From Candidatus Aerophobota bacterium (GTDB lineage: Bacteria; Aerophobota; Aerophobia; Aerophobales; AE-B3A), in assembly GCA_004376485.1 (NCBI GenBank), contig SOJT01000095.1, positions 1-26,222 on the forward strand: DNA of 26,222 nt. Direction: 5' to 3'. Position 1 is the stretch's first letter, and every line of letters starts with the position of its first letter. Below the pieces are notes generated by a model. It had not been told where the DNA came from. It did no database searches and saw nothing but the letters and a program-made list of their open reading frames with translations. This document shows positions 22,650-26,222 of this stretch, piece by piece. A program made the translations under genes and the position numbers.

Positions 22650-23852
22650 TTGAAGGATAATTTGGTTGTGGGACTGGATATCGGGACCACAAAAATATGT
22701 GCTCTGGTGGCTCGGCTGAGTGAGGAGGGGCACCTTAAGATCCTTAGTGTGGGAAAATGTTCTTCCCGAGGTGTCAGGAAGGGTATGGTTACCGATATCG
22801 AAGCCACGTCACAGGCGGTCAAAGAGGCCGTGACATCGGCCGAACTCAGTGCTGGTTTGAAAGTGAAGGGGGTATGGGTAAGTATCGCCGGGGATCACAT
22901 TCTAGCTCAGGATAACCGTGGCTTTGTGAAAGCCACCGGAGAGGATCGAACCATAACAGCTAAAGACGTGGAGGCAGTGATGGAGGAGGCTTCCCAGCTC
23001 GTCCTTCCCCCTGACAGGGAAATTATTCATGTTCTACCCCAGCAGTTCACTATTGACGGGCAGAATCTGGTGAAACAGCCCGTGGGTATGAAAGGGACTC
23101 ATCTGGGAGTGGGGGTTCATGTAGTTACTGCTTCCTCGGCCTGGCGAGGGAATATTGAGAATTGTGTGAGACGAGCAGGGTACGAATCGGAAGGAGTGGT
23201 TCTTCAGTCCCTAGCCTCAGCCATGGCCACGGTACATCCCGAAGAAGAAGATCTAGGGGTGGCCCTGGTAGATATAGGCGGAGGAACTACTGATTTAGCC
23301 ATATTCTTAAGGGAGGGCTTAAGATTCAGCCGGGTCATACCAGTAGGAGGAAGCCATATTACTAGCGATATTGCCGTAGGTCTTCATACTACCAGAGAGA
23401 AGGCGGAGGAGATTAAGCTAAAATATGGTTTCCTCTCCCAGGCCACCATGAGGAGAAAAGAGAAAATAAGGGTGGAAAAAATAGCGGGGCGGGGAAGCTA
23501 TACTGTAGAAAGCAAAGATCTGGTTAGAATCATTCAGCCCCGTGTGGAAGAAATACTTGAGCTTGTAGAAAAGGAACTTACCAGAAGCGGATACAGGGAA
23601 CTCCTCTCCGCGGGTATGGTTCTTACCGGAGGAACTTCGCTTCTCAGAGGTATTAGAGAGCTGGCGGAAGATCAACTGGGCCTTCCCACCAAGATCGGCC
23701 AGGCCCATCTAGAAGAGTTCCAGGAGCTGACCAGTCCCATTTATGCAACAGTGGTGGGGCTGGTTCTCTACGGGATAAAGCGGAGCGAGGAACTTACCTC
23801 TAAGGAGCGGTTAGGAGTGAGGATTAAGGAGTGGCTGAAGGAGTTCTTTTGA
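22650..23852 (+). CDS. ftsA: Cell division protein FtsA
   Basis: This actin-like ATPase tethers FtsZ to the membrane. It has 400 residues. The phosphate-1 loop is GLDIGTTKICALVA (8-21), the 1C subdomain follows, phosphate-2 is LVDIGGGTTDLAIF and the adenosine motif is LTGGTSLLRG. The last residues, RIKEWLKEFF, form the amphipathic membrane-anchoring helix. The start is TTG 22650 with GAGGGTC upstream. ftsZ, which often follows ftsA, is absent: the next 260 bases hold a pdxA relic. Confidence 0.96.
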   Translation: MKDNLVVGLDIGTTKICALVARLSEEGHLKILSVGKCSSRGVRKGMVTDIEATSQAVKEAVTSAELSAGLKVKGVWVSIAGDHILAQDNRGFVKATGEDRTITAKDVEAVMEEASQLVLPPDREIIHVLPQQFTIDGQNLVKQPVGMKGTHLGVGVHVVTASSAWRGNIENCVRRAGYESEGVVLQSLASAMATVHPEEEDLGVALVDIGGGTTDLAIFLREGLRFSRVIPVGGSHITSDIAVGLHTTREKAEEIKLKYGFLSQATMRRKEKIRVEKIAGRGSYTVESKDLVRIIQPRVEEILELVEKELTRSGYRELLSAGMVLTGGTSLLRGIRELAEDQLGLPTKIGQAHLEEFQELTSPIYATVVGLVLYGIKRSEELTSKERLGVRIKEWLKEFF

Positions 23853-23855
23853 TAA

Positions 23856-24111
23856 GTTCTCGATCTTCACAATCTTGATCTTAAGAGTCTGGTAAGGGGG
23901 AAAGTGAGCAGGGTGACGGGACAAGCTGCCTTTGAATATATCTCGGAAGCGGTAAGATTAGCTTTGGCCGGTGATATCCAGGCAGTAGTTACCGCTCCAA
24001 TTCATATCTCCCTCAGAGAGGTGAGTAAGCTTATAACTAGATCCAGAATACTTAAGGTTATTGAGCTGGCCCACCAGAGCCATCCGTCTGGCCGTCAGGT
24101 TAGCTAAATAA
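23856..24111 (+). pseudogene. pdxA: Internally deleted pdxA relic
   Basis: PdxA makes a vitamin B6 precursor and is normally about 330 codons. Right after the ftsA stop, the frame from 23856 reads VLDLHNLDLKSLVRGKVSRV, then GQAAFEYISEAVRLALAG and AVVTAPIH, which matches an internal PdxA stretch. A different frame (24070-24111) ends PTRAIRLAVRLAK and then TAA, which fits the PdxA C-terminus. The start, the metal-binding histidines and most of the second half are gone. A GTG at 23904 leaves a 67-codon frame that I do not believe is functional. Confidence 0.7.
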
Positions 24112-24142
24112 GAGAATTTCATTTTAATTTGAGAGGTGTCCT

Positions 24143-25396
24143 ATGTCTCATATCAAAGAAGAAGCTCTTGCCTCTCGGGGTGAGGGTAGGATTGAGTGGG
24201 CATATTCTATGATGCCGGTAGTAAGAGGGATTGGGAAAAGATTCTCCCGGGAGAAGCCCTTAAAGGGGGTAAGGATCGCTGCCTGTCTTCATGTTACCTC
24301 GGAAACAGCCAATCTTATGAGAGCATTGAAAGAAGGAGGGGCTGATATCCGCCTCTGCGCTTCTAATCCCCTCTCTACTCAGGATGAAGTGGCAGCTTGT
24401 CTGGTTCGGGACTGCGGCATCGAGGTTTTTGCCATCTGGGGAGAAGATAGGAAGACCTATTATCAGCACATTCAAAGTACCTTAGAGATAAATCCTCATC
24501 TGACCATGGATGATGGGGCAGATCTAATCTTTACCATACATTCAGAAAGATCCGATCTGGCTTCAAACGTAGTGGGAGGAACGGAGGAGACAACAACCGG
24601 AGTCATGAGACTGCGCAGTATGGCTGATGAAAATGTTCTGAGATACCCCGTTATTGCTGTGAATGACGCCGCTACCAAACATTTGTTTGACAACCGATAC
24701 GGAACCGGGCAATCCACCATTGATGGTATCCTTCGGGCTACCAATATTCTTTTGGCCGGCTCTTCTTTTGTTGTTTGCGGCTACGGCTGGTGTGGAAGGG
24801 GAATAGCCATGAGAGCCAGGGGTATGGGGGCTAAGGTGGTGGTGTGCGAAGTAGATCCCTTAAGGGCTCTGGAAGCTACTATGGATGGTTATCCAGTTAT
24901 GCCCTTATCAGAAATCTTATCACAGGGGGATGTTTTTGTTACCAGCACTGGTGACAGATGGGTGATTGACAGGCAGCATTTTGAGTTGATGAAGGATGGA
25001 GCTATTCTGGCTAATGCCGGCCATTTCAATGTGGAAATCAACCTCGAAGGACTAGAGGCACTCGCCGCTAAAAAAAGAAAGATAAGGGAGAATATAGAAG
25101 AATATACTCTTGAGGATGGCCGGCGGATTAACCTTCTCGGGGAAGGAAGGCTGGTTAATCTGGCCGCCGCTGAAGGGCATCCTTCCATGGTTATGGATAT
25201 GAGTTTTGCCAATCAAGCTCTATCGTGTGAGTATCTGGTTAGAGAAGGGAAAACACTAGAGAACAAGGTTTACCGGGTTCCTCAGAATATCGACCAAAAA
25301 ATTGCCGAGCTTAAACTCCGTAGCATGGGAATCAAAATAGATAAACTCACTCCAGAGCAGAGAAAATATCTTTCCTCTTGGAAGATGGGGACTTAA
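24143..25396 (+). CDS. ahcY: Adenosylhomocysteinase (S-adenosylhomocysteine hydrolase)
   Basis: This cytoplasmic NAD-dependent enzyme splits S-adenosylhomocysteine to adenosine and homocysteine, clearing the product of methyl transfer. It has 417 residues, the short form seen in many bacteria and archaea. Visible are HVTSETANLMRALKEGGAD, TMDDGADL, the active-site NDAATKHLFDNRYGTGQS, the Rossmann loop GYGWCGRG and the NAGHFN turn; the C-terminus has RKYLSSWKMGT. GAGGTG precedes the ATG. No SAH or SAM riboswitch fits in the 31 bases between it and the pdxA relic. rplU follows 11 bases downstream. Confidence 0.96.
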   Translation: MSHIKEEALASRGEGRIEWAYSMMPVVRGIGKRFSREKPLKGVRIAACLHVTSETANLMRALKEGGADIRLCASNPLSTQDEVAACLVRDCGIEVFAIWGEDRKTYYQHIQSTLEINPHLTMDDGADLIFTIHSERSDLASNVVGGTEETTTGVMRLRSMADENVLRYPVIAVNDAATKHLFDNRYGTGQSTIDGILRATNILLAGSSFVVCGYGWCGRGIAMRARGMGAKVVVCEVDPLRALEATMDGYPVMPLSEILSQGDVFVTSTGDRWVIDRQHFELMKDGAILANAGHFNVEINLEGLEALAAKKRKIRENIEEYTLEDGRRINLLGEGRLVNLAAAEGHPSMVMDMSFANQALSCEYLVREGKTLENKVYRVPQNIDQKIAELKLRSMGIKIDKLTPEQRKYLSSWKMGT

Positions 25397-25407
25397 AGGA
25401 GAGTAAA

Positions 25408-25749
25408 ATGATGGCTGTGATAGAAACAGGAGGTAAGCAGTACGAAGTTATTCCAGGATCCATAATAGAAGTAGAAAAACTTACTGCCAAGGAAGGCGAG
25501 GAGCTCATACTGGATAAAGTTTTGATGGTAGATGAGGACGGCAAGACTCATTTTGGCAGGCCCTGGGTGAGGGGGGCACAGGTGGTTGCTGAAGTCCTGG
25601 GACAGGACAAAGCTGATAAGATCGTGGTCTATAAATTCAAGCGCCGCAAGGGATACCATCGCAGGTACGGTCATCGCCAACTCATAACCAGGGTCAAAAT
25701 AAAGGAAATTCAGCTCCAGAAACCTTCCAAACCCCAAAAAGTTTCTTGA
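25408..25749 (+). CDS. rplU: Ribosomal protein bL21
   Basis: This 50S subunit protein that binds 23S rRNA has 113 residues, starting at ATG 25408, 6 bases after AAGGAG (25396-25401); ATG 25411 is equally possible. A frame open back to 25378 lies inside ahcY and is not used. AVIETGGKQYEVIPG and VVYKFKRRKGYHRRYGHRQ are the family's diagnostic segments. It is usually followed by rpmA (bL27) and obg; here a tRNA gene comes next, so the usual cluster has been broken. Confidence 0.96.
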   Translation: MMAVIETGGKQYEVIPGSIIEVEKLTAKEGEELILDKVLMVDEDGKTHFGRPWVRGAQVVAEVLGQDKADKIVVYKFKRRKGYHRRYGHRQLITRVKIKEIQLQKPSKPQKVS

Positions 25750-25763
25750 TCCTCCATTAATTC

Positions 25764-25856
25764 GGAGAGGTGGCTGAGTGGTCTAAAGCGGTTGATTCGA
25801 AATCAACTGAGTGCCTTAGCGGTGCTCCGTGGGTTCAAATCCCACCCTCTCCGCCA
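25764..25856 (+). tRNA. tRNA-Ser (anticodon CGA)
   Basis: This is a 93-base tRNA with encoded CCA. The acceptor arms are GGAGAGG and CCTCTCC with discriminator G25853. The anticodon arm is GTTGA-TTCGAAA-TCAAC, giving anticodon CGA for codon UCG. A long variable arm (GAGTGCC paired with GGTGCTC) is typical of serine tRNA, and the T-arm holds GGTTCAAATCC. Confidence 0.97.
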
Positions 25857-25892
25857 GTGCAACCAATTTGAACTTTTGTACCTATCATCATC

Positions 25893-25989
25893 CAACAAAA
25901 AAACATCTCTCGGTACGAAACCGGGGCATCGCTACCATCCATACGAACTCTAATCAAAATCGCCAAAGCTCTCAAAAAACCTACTAAAG
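25893..25989 (+). pseudogene. Truncated XRE-type helix-turn-helix regulator
   Basis: The frame reads QQKNISRYETGASLPSIRTL and then IKIAKALKKPTK, the recognition helix and last helix of an XRE/Cro domain. The first helices and a start codon are missing: a stop lies at 25869-25871. The frame stays open to TGA 26151-26153 but loses family likeness after about 25989. This looks like the remainder of an integrated element beside the tRNA gene. Confidence 0.6.
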
Positions 25990-26082
25990 TGCCGAACCAA
26001 GCAAATGCAGCCGACGCAGTAAACTACCCGGCTGATTTGCGGCGTTATCTTCACAGACGTATCAAATACGCGAAAAATGTAC

Positions 26083-26118
26083 TTGACAAATATGTATTAA
26101 TGATGCATAATGATGCAT
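26083..26118 (+). promoter_or_regulatory. Promoter and likely operator of the antitoxin gene
   Basis: TTGACA (26083-26088) and CATAAT (26106-26111) are 17 bases apart. Two tandem copies of AATGATGCAT (26099-26108, 26109-26118) overlap the -10 box, each holding the palindrome ATGCAT. Ribbon-helix-helix antitoxins such as VapB repress their own operons by binding such repeats. Confidence 0.6.
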
Positions 26119-26149
26119 GTATTATTGCATATATTTGGAGGTGTGGACC

Positions 26150-26222
26150 ATGAGAACAACCTTGAACATTGAAGACAAACTGATTGATAAAGCTTCGAAG
26201 TTGACGGGTGTCAAAGAGAAGA
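26150..26222 (+). CDS. vapB: VapB-type antitoxin, 5' part
   Basis: The gene runs off the window after 24 codons: MRTTLNIEDKLIDKASKLTG, then VKEK. This is the DNA-binding ribbon and first helix of the VapB family (MRTTLNI-D--L---A--LTG). GGAGGTG (26137-26143) lies 6 bases before the ATG. A PIN-domain toxin gene (vapC) is expected just beyond the window. The antitoxin would neutralise the toxin and repress the pair through the repeats upstream. Confidence 0.75.
   Translation, partial: MRTTLNIEDKLIDKASKLTGVKEK

Noticed and set aside
23904..24107. 67-codon frame as an intact gene
   Set aside because: It matches only an internal part of PdxA, and the C-terminal match lies in another frame.
24112..24142. 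SAM or SAH riboswitch before ahcY
   Set aside because: The gap is only 31 bases, too short for either structure.
1..26222. CRISPR arrays, rRNA genes and classical terminators
   Set aside because: I found no regularly spaced repeats, no rRNA segments, and no stem followed by a convincing T-run.

Overview
The window looks like bacterial chromosome from an anaerobic, probably diderm (two-membrane), so far unplaced lineage. Translation starts use ATG, GTG and TTG, often behind strong AGGAGG-type ribosome sites. Both solute-binding proteins have ordinary signal peptides without a lipobox cysteine, which fits a periplasm. A tungsten/ferredoxin-type aldehyde oxidoreductase points to anaerobic metabolism. 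I cannot name the phylum from the sequence alone.

Region 1 (about 1-5930) is a complete sugar/polyol-type (CUT1) ABC importer operon: two different MalK-like ATPases, a periplasmic binding protein, two permeases and a 53-residue membrane protein. Region 2 (5900-9325) holds a short minus-strand reading frame with its own promoter, a 964-residue membrane/spermidine-synthase-like/TPR fusion protein, and the last 31 codons of a lost third permease. Region 3 (9167-19606) is one long plus-strand run: aldehyde ferredoxin oxidoreductase, a MoaD/ThiS-like protein, a second full importer (binding protein, two permeases, a 55-residue homologue of the small membrane protein, two ATPases), an acetoacetate-decarboxylase-family enzyme and a glycerol-dehydrogenase-like enzyme. 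The second importer has the parts of the first in a permuted order.

Region 4 (19607-24111) starts with a decayed transposase, then a strong promoter and murB-ddl-ftsQ-ftsA, a fragment of the division and cell-wall (dcw) cluster. It ends with a pdxA relic where ftsZ is commonly found. Region 5 (24143-26222) has ahcY, rplU, tRNA-Ser(CGA), a truncated XRE regulator and the start of a VapB-type antitoxin gene, which looks like the edge of an accessory island at a tRNA gene.

My reading of how it fits together is that the two paralogous importers take up small polyols or sugars. The second is linked to enzymes that could oxidise an alcohol (GldA-like) and an aldehyde (AOR). Its layout of two ATPases, two permeases, a small membrane protein and a binding protein beside a glycerol-dehydrogenase-like gene resembles the rhizobial glycerol importer GlpSTPQUV, but the substrate is not shown by the sequence. 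The most unusual points are the small membrane protein family, the matched active-site losses in the first ATPase pair, long hairpins between binding-protein and permease genes in both operons, and a set of gene relics (permease, transposase, pdxA, XRE) at the block boundaries.
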